Shown piece after piece: positions 1 to 12,042 of a DNA stretch of 64,000 nucleotides. Position 1 is the stretch's first letter, and every line of letters begins with the position of its first letter. The notes under the pieces are model-generated. The model searched no databases. It worked only from the letters and a program-made list of their open reading frames with translations, and was not told where the DNA came from. This stretch comes from Turritopsis dohrnii (lineage: Eukaryota; Cnidaria; Hydrozoa; Anthoathecata; Oceaniidae). The stretch spans positions 248,001 through 312,000 of the forward strand of contig BQMF02000232.1 of assembly GCA_027922465.2 (NCBI GenBank), in the 5' to 3' direction. The translations under genes were made by a program, and so were the position numbers.

Positions 1-17
1 GAGGAAAGAATAGGATA

Positions 18-746
18 ATGGAGAAAACAAAGGAAATTAGACAGTCATTCTCAAAAGCAATAATGTCAGGAACTCGGTCTGGCAGTGGAAAAGTAGTTTA
101 TGAATTCTATGACCATTTAATCACCATTTGGGGTGGTTCTGCAAATACCGAGCCATTAACGTATGGAATATCAACAAGCAATATTAGCTGTGATGAAGAG
201 GATAGCGAAGAAAGTTTGCACTCAACCTTTTTAAGTACAACTATTTGTGATGGCCTTGATGACGATGAAAATCTTGTAAAGGAAAATGATGATTGTGAGA
301 ACCAACCCCATAGATCAAAGTGTAAACATTCGTCAGTACCGAAATTAATAGACAACAAAAGGAAATTTTTGGAAAAGAATCTTTCTGCTGTGCAAAGGGA
401 TAACATCTTGATGAACGAAATCAAGGAAGATACTGAGTTTCGAAGAGATATGCTACGAGTAATGAAAGAATCGAATGAAACTTTTTCTGATTCAGTGAAA
501 CAAATTAGTCAATCCATGTCAGATTTGACTAAAAGTCTTGGAACATCTATGGAATTGCTTTCTCGTTCTCTCTGCCAACTAAATCAACAGCAAATAGCTC
601 CGCAAAACTTATTTTACCATAACCATGCCAGCACTCCCAGTCGTCCTTACAATACCTTTCACAATCATCCATACAGTCACCCTACCAATGATAGTGGAAA
701 TTTTTATACAAACTTGCTGAATAATAACAATCAGGACAAGGAATGA
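18..746 (+). CDS. Harbinger accessory Myb/SANT-like DNA-binding protein (5' end possibly outside window)
   Basis: A 242-residue ORF. Its first 55 residues (IRQSFSKAI, then SGSGKVVYEFYDHL and IWGGS) look like the last helix and tail of the Myb/SANT-like domain found in animal Harbinger-associated proteins. The reading frame stays open upstream of the ATG to the window edge, so the first helices probably lie outside and the ATG may be internal. After the domain comes an acidic linker (DEEDSEES, DDDENL), then a likely helical region with Ser/Met repeats and an Asn/His-rich tail. Known Harbinger Myb-like proteins bind transposon ends and help import the transposase. It faces the transposase remnant convergently. 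Confidence 0.7.
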   Translation: MEKTKEIRQSFSKAIMSGTRSGSGKVVYEFYDHLITIWGGSANTEPLTYGISTSNISCDEEDSEESLHSTFLSTTICDGLDDDENLVKENDDCENQPHRSKCKHSSVPKLIDNKRKFLEKNLSAVQRDNILMNEIKEDTEFRRDMLRVMKESNETFSDSVKQISQSMSDLTKSLGTSMELLSRSLCQLNQQQIAPQNLFYHNHASTPSRPYNTFHNHPYSHPTNDSGNFYTNLLNNNNQDKE

Positions 747-1064
747 ACAAATCAAAACACATTTATATAGCTCTGAACTGTTTATTTGTTGTTTTATGAG
801 CAAGCAAAACTGAAAACTAAAGATATATATATATTATATATTTACAAGAGAAACATGTAAGTTGATTGTTTTGATTATGGAAACACACTTTGTCTTGCAA
901 GGAACACCTTTTTAATTTCCATTGAAGCTTAGTTCAGGGAAACTCAAGACCAAGACCAAATTTGGAAAAGTGTAATGACAATCAGACTAAAATAATCTGA
1001 CTCTTGGTATAACTTTTTTGTTGATCACTGTGTATAAGCTTTCACGAATTGGCAATACATTCTG

Positions 1065-1640
1065 TTAATGTTTTTCTAATAACCTCACCTTCACCATCAG
1101 TGCATGAAAAAACGGGATTTGGTAAATTTTTATATTGCTGTTCATGAGCTCAATTTGAATTTTCACTTGATCCTCATCAATGCTGGTGTTGTTTTTGTCA
1201 CAAAAGTTGTGAAGGGTAAAACAGGCATAAATAATAGTGGGAATGTTTTCAAGCTTAAGGTCAATTTTTTTTGTAAGAATTTTCCATCTAGCTTTCAGCC
1301 TGCCAAATGCACATTCAATTGGGTTTCTAGCACTCCTCAACATACAATTAAATATAACTTCCTCGTTAGATTTGCATGAAGTGTATTCCTTTAAACAATG
1401 TGGTACTAAATGATAGGCAGGATCTCCAATCAAGTAATTTTGGATTTTCACATTCGTGTTTTCAATCATTTGAAATGTTTGAGGTAGTTTTGAACTACGC
1501 AGCTTTTTGTTGATGGAAGAGTTTGCAAATACCTTTGCATCATGGACACTCCCAGGCCACATGCATTCTACATCCATAAAGTAACCCTTGTAATCGCACA
1601 CTGCCTGAACATTAAAGGAATAAAACTGTTTGTAACAAAA
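1065..1640 (-). pseudogene. Harbinger transposase, C-terminal half
   Basis: The frame carries the second half of a DDE_Tnp_4 (HARBI1-like) nuclease. It reads FYSFNVQAVCDYKG, then WPGSVHDAKVF, GDPAYHL (second catalytic Asp) and ECAFGRLKARW (catalytic Glu), ending in LHNFC and a divergent tail. The methionine at 1601 is internal, because the frame is open further upstream and FNVQAVCD is a conserved family segment. The N-terminal half, with the first catalytic Asp, resumes at about 4251 on the same strand, separated by an inserted element. The domain is therefore whole in sequence but split in two. Confidence 0.88.
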
Positions 1641-1888
1641 ACAAGATTCGCAAAAATACGACTATATATTTCCCCAAAGTTGCGAAATTTGTGTCAATAA
1701 TTGTGTGTACATTGATAACCATGAGAAAAATGTGTGATAAAATAATTACAGTAAAACTACCATCAACCTGATACTCAGATAAAAATGCTGTCCTTACTAA
1801 TCACGGTGGAACTGAATTTAATACCACAAAAAAACTTATTTTGAACTTATTATGAAATGAAGATGTCATGGTTGGTCAAATGATAAGG

Positions 1889-1989
1889 TTTGTCTTATAA
1901 TTTTTGCTGAGGAGTTAAAAAGTTAGAAGTTACTATAATGAGTGTCCATATAGTAACTTCTAACTTTTTAACTCAAAAGTTATAAGACC
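1889..1989. repeat. Long near-perfect hairpin
   Basis: Arms 1912-1937 and 1949-1974 are exact 26-bp inverted copies (gagttaaaaagttagaag plus 8 bases) around an 11-base spacer. The complementarity resumes outside (gtcttataa against ttataagac) with a few mismatches, giving a fold of about 100 nt. No function can be read from it. It could be a transposon palindrome or a small-RNA precursor. Confidence 0.75.
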
Positions 1990-4166
1990 TAAATGTGACT
2001 AATATTTCCCCTTAAACAACGGCATATCATCATTGTGTAAAAGAATTTCATCTTAACAAATGTATGATCTTTATTGACATCCTTTAAACAATGAAATTCA
2101 ACAGAACACTTGCTTTTTGAAATCTTACAACATCATGCAATCAAATTTGTATACAGGTTTACTGTACAAAAGAAGAAAAGAAAATTGTTAAACCTAATTT
2201 CAATAGCTACAATATAATACTTTGGGATAGACAAGCAAATAACTATCATAAGCAATCACAACCTCTACTAACAAAATATTATGTATACCATTTCAAATTA
2301 GGACAGAAGAGTTATTTTTTTTAAAAAGATGGGCTTAAAATGACAACTTATAAAACCAAATTCAAGTATATACTTAAAGGGAAGGTATTATTTGCAGAAG
2401 AAATTTTTGTGGAATATATTTTTGCGGATAAAAGACCCAAAAATGCCATATTTTGCGGAATAAATTTTTTCGGATGACAACTTCAAAGGAGATTTTGTAG
2501 AATTAATTTTTTTCCGGATGCAAGAAATTTGATAAAATCGAAAGTAAGGAAACACCCAATTTAGTGCCTGGGTGTATATACAAACTTTAGTTGAATGGAA
2601 AGAGCAGATCTATGGAATAACACCTATTTTTCATCAGTTAAAATATCAAAAAGAATACTAAACTACAACAAACAGATAATGTGGCTGGGTCTTATCTTTG
2701 TTCAGAAGAGGTCAATGTAACGCCAGCAACTGAGAATATGACTCAGTCTGGGTCTACTTCCCATAAACGAAAAGTGAAAATAACAATAAAAACTGTGATA
2801 CCACCGCAGACATTGTTTCTCAAAGTAAAAGCAACAGTACGAAGCACAAAACCTGCCACAAGTGTAGATGCTGGTTGTAAGAATACTAATAAATGAGTCC
2901 TTAGATGTTAAATAACATTGATTTATTTCCTTTTTCATTTTCCAAACGTTTTGTAAAGACGAGATGCTAGTTAGGGTTCAGTTATATGCAAACCAAAGTG
3001 AAAGATCAATTCTTTAAGGATGAAACATTTCGAAATTTTGCAGAATTTATTTTTGCGGATGACCAATAATTCATTTTTGCGGAATTTATTTTTGTGGATT
3101 TGAGCGAAATCCACAAAAATAAATTTCACAAAAAAAAGTTCCATACAAATTTCTTCTGCAAAAATATTCTTCCCTTAAGGTATCAGAATAAACATCTCTG
3201 TTCAAAAAAATTATGTTTACACTCATTGTGTTATGTGATAAAAATGACCTAAATCCCAAACTGAAAAACAAAACAGATTTTGGTAGTGAAAATACACATT
3301 CATAACCAAATCACTACATAGCTGAAAGCAGAAGTTCGTGGCTTGATTTAATTTACAGACTCTCATGTTGGATTGTGCTTTGATTTATGTTCGTTGTTCA
3401 TAAAAGGAAAATTGACAGTCATATTTAATTTTGCAAAATAAAATAAGATATACAGCATCAAATATTACTGATGCATGACCATAGACTTCATTCATAGTAA
3501 ACTATGTTTCTGTTGTTGAATTAAACAACTAACTATCCAGGGAAGCACACTCGACCAGCATTCTTTCAATTTCAAGATTTGTCTCAATCCTCTGTGTATT
3601 AAAACATTATACGTAATTGGTTTTCTGAACTTCTTCTTGCATATACGACATCACATATTTACTTGCTGCTTTTGTATGTACTTCTTGAATTAACTGGTTG
3701 AACTGGTTGTTCTCCACATGAAAAAAAAGGGTTTTCTTTATACGGCTGTCTGTATATATCATCGTGCTTTCAGTTCAGTTGGCTACATTATATCAGGATC
3801 ATACTAAATAGATCTTCAGCCTGGCTATTGATAATGAATTTTCACCTTTGCACTGAAATCACAGCTTCAATGGTTTGTTGTTCCAAGCATTTAATTACCA
3901 ATCATCAACAAAAACAAAACATCATCGATATCAATGTTTTTCTGTTTTTTACACGTTCATTCAAAAGTTTTTACAAAACTTTTTTATGAAATAAAACGAT
4001 TTATTCCATCATTTAACGTTTCATCTATTGAATCATTTTAAAAGTTTGCAGAAAAAAGCCCAACTGACTGAAAAAAATGGTGTACTATACTTCACGCTAC
4101 ACTAGCCTCTATTCTTATCTACTATGGGTAGGGGAAAATTCAATACTGAACCGCGGCTATAAAAGT

Positions 4167-4210
4167 GAACGGAGAAGAAGAAGAAGGAGGAGGAGGAGGA
4201 GAAGAAGGAA
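4167..4210. repeat. GAA/GGA purine simple repeat
   Basis: An uninterrupted purine tract of agaag and gga units next to the nested insertion boundary. Translating it gives only a poly-arginine shadow. Confidence 0.9.
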
Positions 4211-4251
4211 AATGCCGACTTTAACATATATTTCGCCCTATGGGGAAATAT

Positions 4252-4940
4252 ATAAAAATCTTGAGAGTGTTCTGTTGGACAAACAATGGGTATGTGGGTA
4301 CCATCAATACATCCGAAAGCTTGAGTCATTCCGAATTTTGCCTCGAATTCTGAAACCTTTTGTCTCATTTCATCTTTGCTTTGTGGGAGGTACAAATATT
4401 TGGGTGCAATATGCTTTACAAAGATTGCATAAACTTCAAAAATTATGCTTGATGTAGTACAAATTGCAACACCAAAAGTGTTTCCTGTCATGTTGATTGA
4501 CCCACTGTCTTTTAAATAATATAGAGTGATAGCTACTTTCTTATCGGCTGGTATAGCTCTTGAGTTTGGTGACATCAAATTAGGTGAAATATAAGGTGAA
4601 ACAAGTGCAACTAGCTCTTTAAAGGAATCTTCATTCATTTGAAAATTCTTTTTCCAGAATTCTTTTGGAGTTATACCACTGACAAGGTTTTGCCACCAAT
4701 GATCTGTACGCCTAGGTTTAAACCAACAACTTCTTTTTTTCTCGATCGTTTCATTTTTATCAATTTTAACCTCATTATGCGTGTTTTACTGTTCTTTAAT
4801 GTCGAATAAAGTATCTGTTTGTGCTTCTTGTTATGTTCAATACATAACACAAGAAGTAAGCTATTGATATTCAACAAAGATGTAATGGTAGTTAATATAT
4901 CAAAGAGGATAGCCTGGAGAAATCGTGATAAAGACACCAT
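4252..4940 (-). pseudogene. Harbinger transposase, N-terminal half
   Basis: This reads RRTDHWWQNLVSGITPKEFW, NEDSFKELVALVSPYI, KKVAITLYYLKDSGS and FGCIDGTHIPI, the last holding the first catalytic Asp of the HARBI1/PIF DDE nuclease. It then runs into CPTEHSQDFY, where the reading is cut by a foreign insertion near 4251. The upstream methionine-rich frame (4940 to about 4800) ends in LKNSKTR and does not connect in frame with NEVKIDKNETIEKKRSCW, so a small frameshift (or unrecognised intron) lies near 4790. A GAA/GGA simple repeat at 4167-4210 lies just beyond the break. Not functional as it stands. Confidence 0.85.
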
Positions 4941-5215
4941 TTTTAATTTAAAATTCCCGCAAATAAAGTCACGTGTGTAAGCAAAAAGGCGAGCCAGCTC
5001 GCTTAGGCGAGATAAAACTGTCTCGGCTAAGCGAGCCAGCCCGACTATCCGCGCCAGCTGGCCTCCATATAAACACCCCCTAAAGGATGACCTATCAAAA
5101 ACAACAAAATGAACAATTTTGGAACATCGAAAAAGCCATTATTTTTAATTGAATGACCTGTGACATTTTTGAAGCAGAAACAGTAAGTTACATAGAAAAT
5201 AATGCAAAAAAGTAC

Positions 5216-8200
5216 CTCGGCATAAACAACCATTAGCGAAGCAAGAAAAACAAGAGCACAGTCTAAACCAACCCAAATAAAGTATGGAATGGCTAAACAA
5301 CTTTCGTGAATGCATTTATCAAGATCTACATAATTGCGATTAAGGAACAAAACCTTTATAATAATCAAGAAACATATCAGTTGATTAGCTTCAACTCTAA
5401 TATAACACAGCTGGATTGAAACTTGGAAGGTAACCTCATTAAAATCCATTACCAGAACACCACATTGTTGCCATATTTTTAGACATATAAAAAGACAACG
5501 AAAATTTTTCTTAGCGCACACACACAAAATTACAAAACATCTATCCAAATTCATCAAAACATCACAGTAGTGGCCCAAAGAAACCTAAAATTCTTGTGAG
5601 AATAGGACTGACTGGCTATAAAGAAATCAGACAATTTAAAGGGAGATTAAACCTTCATCGATAATGAATGGTTAGGGTTAGGGTTTAGTGAAAGGTCTCT
5701 TTAATCTTCTGTGACGCCATTAAAAATGGTCTAAAACGATAATTATACTCAATTTTTCGTTACTTAATATCTCACATCGGATGCCATTGCTGCTTTGAAC
5801 TTCATGATTAAACAAATTCTTTTTGTAGCCATTGCATAAACTAGAAGATCTTGTTTTTGTTGATGAAAGTTCTTGTCTCTTCGTGATATAAAATACTGTT
5901 TAGCTTCAGTATGAATGTTATTTTTTTTCTTGAATAAATTGCTGCTAAATTTACATTAATAATATGAATTTTAATCTTATCAAATGTTTAGTTTACAAAT
6001 TATTTTCAATGGCCGGCTGAGGTTTTTTTGGTTATCATAGCTACTTTTACATCTTGTACATTTTTTGAATTTGACATCTTCAGAGAGTGTGTAAAGAATG
6101 ACACATCTAATAGAAATTTAATTTTCTGTTGCACATGTCTCTACACATACATAAAAGCTATTATTTTGTCCATTGTATTTTACATTGATGTTTGAAACTT
6201 TTTCTGTTTACCTGGTTCTCATTCAGTCAAAGATAAAATACACAACCAGGTATTTCGAAAGTTACTACGAATAGTAAATGTCCCCTATAATTCTATTCTA
6301 AGTTGTTCGTGATCCTTTGTGGAATGTGCATATCTTTGTTTTCATAATAAAGATGTATGTTTTTACTTGTCAACCTTTCTACAGCATTTACACTTGTAAA
6401 TCATCTCTTTGAATATGTCTCGCATGAACACAAATGCAAGTTTTACAATCTACCTGAGTTTAATTCTTCTTCTTTGTCTTCAACATGATCACTTATTTTT
6501 AATATAGGATAAATGCAGTATTTCAAGCTCAAACTCAGAAAAGCAAATCAAAGGCTTAATTTCCCTTCAAAACAAATAATAAAATTGACATAATTAGCAG
6601 TGATCAAATAATTGTAATGGACCACCACTTATCAAAACCAGCAAGCAGTTCAAAGACCAACTCAGAAAAAGATACGATGCTTTATCATTCTGTATTTCCA
6701 ATTAGCCAGTTGGTCGATGGATATATCTATGGACACAGCAAATAATGCAGTCACCACGCCGATAACCAGCATGATGATCCATCGATACATATTCATCTGC
6801 ACATATTTCTATAAAAAGTGTTCCAGTAAGACTACCAGTAAAACTATCCACAAATAAAATGCTGATTGAAAACTTACCTCCGATGAAAACGAGCGTTGTT
6901 CTTTACGCCAAAGGCTGTTTTCACATGTGTCATAATCCAAACTCTGAAATTTTATGACATCACAGATATAACAACATTACAACGAATAATGCAGTTATAA
7001 TTTTGTACTTAAATTTCTGCATGTTTTATACAGAACCCATAATAAATCTATTCCAATGAGCTTAACTCTTTTGCAATTTGCAAAGCAGATAAGAACAAAA
7101 ATGGATATGAATAGGTTGACTAATACCTCAAATTTGCTAGAAATGATTTGAACATGATGTCCAGGATCCTCATTCGAAACTTCCAGATGATTCTAGTAGA
7201 AGGAATGTACAATGTTGAAAGTATTGCAACATAGTGTTTCAGAGAAAATAGCAATTTAAAGTTTATCTTATATTTTATTGTAACATCCACCATTATGTAA
7301 GAGATACAATAATTATTATGTAAAATTATTTGAAAATACTCTTACTGTTAGAAGTCTCTTTAAGTTTAGAAAGGTATCATCATAATGATGTGTTTTGTAT
7401 CCTGCTTCAGGCTTTTAAGACTGACACTCCACTTAAAAACATTTGTTTCATCCTGACTGAATTCCCTCAAAACTTTTTGACACTCTTGGTGGTGAAACAT
7501 TTCAAGCGAATTCACAGAATCAACTTCTCTTTCTTTTTCCAACCCTTCAACAACTTGCTTAAGTTATTAGTTACTTATCATTTAACTATTAAGAGTGAGT
7601 GCAGCCTCCAGCAAAATGAAACATAGATTTGCAATGGGGAGTTTGTGTTTTTGGAAATACTTTAAAGGTGAAGGAAACACAGACCAATTATCTGCTATTA
7701 TTTTTTATTAGAGAAGCAATATACCGGGTGAGTAAAAAAAAAGTACCAATGTTTTACAAAAAATATCTTTTGATTGAATAATCATGAAAGATAGTTATTT
7801 TTATTTCTGAATAGAGGAATCCTTTACCTATATTTTGGTGTTACACTTTTCTAATTTGTTTAAGTAGAAAAAAAGTTATGGACGAAAAGCTGGAAGCGAT
7901 CCTTGTAAAAATCTTTGAAAAATGGACAAAAAATAACGTCGGGTTCAATTGGGGATGCAATGCAATGGTTCCCAGTGATCACAAAAAAACTGATGTCAAA
8001 TGCTACATGCTATTATACTAATCGTGAATGTGTCTTGTGTTATCTAACTGCCGCTATATGACCACGATTAAGAAGATTTTGACTGTAAATGTTTAAAAAA
8101 CCATCACTATCTAAGTTAAATGTGTTGTGGATTATTATAATAAGACTAGCCACCAAGGCGGCGTCGCTTGCCGCCCATGGTCACTGTATCAATAAACGTC

Positions 8201-9742
8201 AAATTTCCTTATAAACGGCTCATACAACTTGGAAAAGATTCGAAGTCACAACCTCTGGTGTGCAGTCAGTGTTACATCAGTGTTACATTAACTATTTTTC
8301 AGGTTTTTCATTATGTGTTACTTATTTATTTTTTGATTTTGATTATCGTTGATCAGTACAACAATACTCTCAAAACGTAGGAAGAAAAAACTTCAACTTT
8401 TTATTACCTTTTGTTTTAAAAAAGTTACGCGCTCTAGATTGGGTGCTATCAAACAGGGCGAAAATGGTTTCTGTTCTTAAAAAGTTCACACGGGAGGAGA
8501 GAAAAAATGCATGTGCTAAATGAATAAACTGAATAAAAGAAACGTTCGATCAGAGATATGGTTCGATCAGAAGCGCTTAACAAATAAAAGAAATTAAATT
8601 ATTAAAAGAAAAGCAAAAAACATTTTGTTTCATGACACACCATTAAATAATTTCGCTCACAACTCAATCTACCATTTTGCGTTATTTATATACAAACAAA
8701 CAAACAGACGGAGAATCGGCTATTAATATATAGATATCAGTGTGTTGTGGTCTCAATCCTTCATTGGTTGATAGTTAAGCACAAGCATTAGGTTTATAAA
8801 GATACAAAAATCTCAATAATTATTGTTAAATTGTAGAAAACATGAATACTTTAGAAAAAGAAAAAAATGGAAAGACTCACGGCTATATCAGATAGCCCAC
8901 TATATGTATCTGGATCTGTCTGTCTTTGCCTGCTCCCACCCAGTGGTACATAAGGAGTTATAGAAGATATGCCAGCCATCCTCTAAATAGGAAGATGTAT
9001 ATTTATATTTGGACAGGACAGGAAAACAAATTTTAAGAATCTAATGAGACTGGCACATTAGAATTTCTATGTCTACTGACCATCTATTGAAAACAAATAT
9101 TTAATAAATTGGAAGATAATTCAAAAGATAATTCAAAAGTCCCTGTGATGATTTTTTAATACGATTTTCCAGCCTAATAGTTCAAACCTGTGTAAAGAAT
9201 TCTTATAGTTTTTGTATTTGATGTGTGAAAATCCCACAACACCGAAAGTTGAACTGAAAGTGGAACTGAAAGTATATCCATGTTGTTGAGCTTAAAAAAC
9301 CGATCAAAAAAATCTATGCAAACGCTTCGTTATGACCAACCATTTGTGATCTATCAAACATCTTTTGAGAATTTAAGAACTGATTATGAAACTTCATGGT
9401 GAAAAAAATCAATTTTGATTTTTTGAGCTTAGTTTCCTTTAAATCAAAACTGATCCAAACTATTCAAAATGATCGATCAAAAAGATCTAAAGAAATGGCT
9501 GATGAAAGAACTTTATATAATAATAAATAATCCAAATAATTTCCAATAAAATGATATTTTACTATTTTACAATTTTGACTTTACAAGCAAAGATAAGTTA
9601 TTATGCTTACCGTTACCCGTCTTGGGAGAAGTGGCTCACGCTCTGTAGCTTTAACCTTAGTCGTTGTGGAATTTATTTCACTCGATGCTAATCCAAGTTC
9701 ACTAAGTCTTATCGTTTCATCACGATGACGCTGATCTGACAT
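5216..9742 (-). CDS. clcn7-like chloride/proton exchanger, paralog A, exons 1-6 only
   Basis: Six exons mirror paralog B exon for exon: 9611-9742 (ATG at 9740-9742), 8881-8982, 7127-7192, 6878-6943, 6676-6808 and 5216-5325. All have intact AG/GT borders and matching phases, totalling 203 codons. They encode the cytosolic N-terminus ([34 protein letters not shown]), the first membrane helix ([20 protein letters not shown]) and helix B ([20 protein letters not shown]). There is no stop or frameshift. The selectivity filter, gating glutamate and CBS domains are absent because intron 6 is occupied by the Harbinger; downstream exons could lie left of the window. Either a transposon-bearing paralog or a pseudogene; sequence alone does not decide. 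Confidence 0.85.
6208..6320. repeat. Dispersed repeat, copy 1
   Basis: The block starting tacctggttctcattcagt, with a taagttgttcg stretch about 90 bases on, recurs at 12448-12560. It lies in DNA that paralog B lacks, so it was probably inserted into copy A. No coding potential. Confidence 0.6.
7722..7870. repeat. Dispersed repeat, copy 1 (ggtgagtaaaa... family)
   Basis: The stretch with aaaaaatatctttt and gaggaatcc, then tatattttggtgt, recurs at 32326-32485. This copy lies in an A-specific insertion in intron 2 of clcn7 paralog A. Element class not recognised. Confidence 0.6.
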
Positions 9743-11439
9743 CGCAATCTTTCATGGTTAGAAAAATTTCACACCAGACCTTCTATATATATTGCTTATT
9801 ATCTGGATTTAACTAAAATAAGAAAATAAGAAAATTTTTTAAATTTATATTCATAAATTGAAATTTTCAAACATTATAATGATTTTCAACAACTATAACA
9901 GGTGTCATTTTATTTTCACAAGCTTGAGTGGTGTTCTACATGAACATACTGCATTATCTAAGTCTGACAGTACATTCCAATCTCAGTATTTTTAATATTC
10001 GAAAGTCAGCTATAAGCCTAACCCTCCCAGAGCAAAAAATTACAAATAGTTATTACAAAGAACAAAAATTTAATTAAACACTAAAAGTACATCCAAATAA
10101 AATAGAAAAATTATATAAAAAGCACAATATCATTAGATATGCCAACCATGCTCTTTTTATAAAAGTTAGCGCTGTCAGTTCAACATTGAATGATGTACAT
10201 TTTCTTTACCATCCATACCATCTAGAATTATTATTTATTAGTTGGAACGTTTTGGGGAAAATCGTACTGAGCGTACCGAAAAAAGTCCAGGTGTTTGAAA
10301 TGACATTTCTCAAAAAGAATGGGACTTTCACAGGTATACAAACTTAATTTACTATACTGAAATTTACCATAAATCATACAATAAATTTGGTTCATTCGTT
10401 TAAGAGATATGAAGAAAACATTCTCATAATAGTTGTAAATAAATTCCCAAAGGTTCAAAAATCTAAATTTGAACTTTACTTTTGCAAAAAAACTTTTGCT
10501 TGTCAAAATCATGACTGCTTGTAAAGTGAACAAGAGGCCATGAGGCCTAACCTTCAGGTTAGCACTTTCAGCAAAGTTGAAAAACATTTTCTTGTTACAG
10601 GAAGATCAATGGTGTTATGATTTTTTGAAGATTGTCCCGATCTCAACAAGGAATGAATTCCTGCTTGTGAATCATCACTTTTGGTCCATTTCAACTTGCA
10701 GTGGAAACAATAAAGATTTAACAGAGAGGTTCCTGTCCTCTATCCATCACTGTGGAAACCGTCCACAGGAAACACATATTATAATGTTTCTGCAATACAT
10801 AATGATGAGGATAGTGAACATGAACACATCTTGACTTTCTCCAAATTCGGCACTTGCTGAAACAGACTTATTTTTAGGATGAAAAATGATATTTGGTGTA
10901 GAAGTGGCAGCCCCTACAGTCAGAGGCAGGTATAATAGCTAACATACGCATGTTAATGAGTTTATTTTAAAACAATAGGAACACCTGGGATATGTTTTCC
11001 CCTTAACTGAGAGGCAATCTGCAATCTTAAGAAAATTGTCTCCATTGGTTCAACCTTGAAACCACCCAATGCAATATTTTTTTGTGACAAGTTCTGCATT
11101 TTGAAATAATTTGGTGAAGTTTTCTCTGTTACATGTGCACTTCTGTCTGCTTAATCTTTTTAAAGATTCAATGAACTGAAGTTAATGGAAACGTCTGTTT
11201 TCTAACATAAAAATTCATCACAACTTAATCAGGGTGTTCTTTCTTTCAATAACTTTTCAACTTGAATTTTTCAAGTGCTAACTTACATTTGCCAATCTGA
11301 TCTTATTTTTCCTAACAAAGCTTGGAAGTGAAAGTTTAAAAAACATTTTAGTGTACTTGTTTAAGCTTTTATGTTAGAAATTGTATCTTCTTATGCATAC
11401 CCTGGACTGAATGGTTTGTTTTTATATCAGATGTAATCA

Positions 11440-11600
11440 CTTCTGATGAGGCAATTTTTCTTTAACGCTGCGGTTAAAGCAAGAAACATCTGGAAAATAT
11501 TCTCTACATGAGCCGGCCATCTAGAAGATCATTATGTTCCTTTTTAGAAAGGAACAGAGCATCTAATGATCTGGATTGGTCTAATTGGAACAGGAAATTT
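11440..11600. repeat. Unclassified repeat, inverted partner at 31480-31640
   Basis: The sequence atcacttctgatgaggcaat and, further on, catctaatgatctggattgg match the minus strand of 31480-31640. Conceptual reading gives a decayed peptide (ITSDEAIF; RASNDLDWS). The two copies flank the duplication in opposite orientation, so this is an independent mobile fragment. Family not recognised. Confidence 0.55.
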
Positions 11601-12042
11601 TATGCAAGGTAAACATACAAGGTATTTCCAAAATATCCGTAAAATATTGTTCAAAGAAACTTTAATCTTCACATAACACAAACAGACCAATGTGGAGATG
11701 GAGACAAATGGAGCATCAGCTCATAGCAGTAACCGTTCAATTCGGTATCTTCGAGGTTTATTTCTTGGGAAATTTGTCTGTATATAAGTTTTTATCGATT
11801 TTTATAAACTTTATTCTTTGTATATATGTTAATAAAATATTTTTAATAAAATTTTACATTTACAATTCATATTATTTCATAACTAACTTATTTTATTTAT
11901 TTTTTACTATTTTCATTTTTGTACTTTTTCTGTTCCATTTGTAAGATTAGGCCATTGTAATGGCTTATGCAAATTAATAAATAGAAATAGAAATGACTTC
12001 TTTCTTTGGAGTCATCTTAAAAACAGGAAATTTGAATTGAAA

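Larger units (their letters stand above)
1664..4251. mobile_element. Nested terminal-inverted-repeat insertion inside the Harbinger transposase
   Basis: The left end (tatatatttccccaaag, then gcgaaattt) is an imperfect inverted copy of the right end (read on minus: tatatatttccccatag, then gcgaaatat), about 26 bp long. The interruption falls exactly between two halves of one conserved transposase domain. The interior has no credible protein. It contains several runs of a gcggaatttatttttg-like motif near 2390-2530 and 3030-3180, and a long hairpin at 1889-1989. Non-autonomous element; class unknown. Confidence 0.62.
1..5080. mobile_element. PIF/Harbinger DNA transposon, left end outside window
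   Basis: Two convergent ORFs, a Myb-like protein on plus and a DDE transposase on minus, are the usual layout of Harbinger elements. The right end reads, on minus, as a G run followed by TGTTTATATGGAGG, with subterminal inverted motifs around 4990-5040 (gcgagccagctcgc and gctaagcgagccagc). It is followed by TAA at 5081-5083, matching the 3-bp TWA target duplications of this superfamily. The paralogous locus at 26944 has the same TAAAGGATGACC flank without the transposon, which fixes this boundary. The left terminus is not in the window. The element is disabled by a frameshift and a nested insertion. Confidence 0.85.

Noticed and set aside
4077..4457. 126-residue plus ORF with poly-arginine
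   Set aside because: Translation of the purine repeat antisense to the Harbinger transposase; no protein character.
5670..5695. ggttagggttagggttt, telomere-like
   Set aside because: Only two and a half units; no longer array, so no support for an interstitial telomere.
10577..10834. 85-residue plus ORF
   Set aside because: No domain; lies in copy-A-specific repeat DNA.
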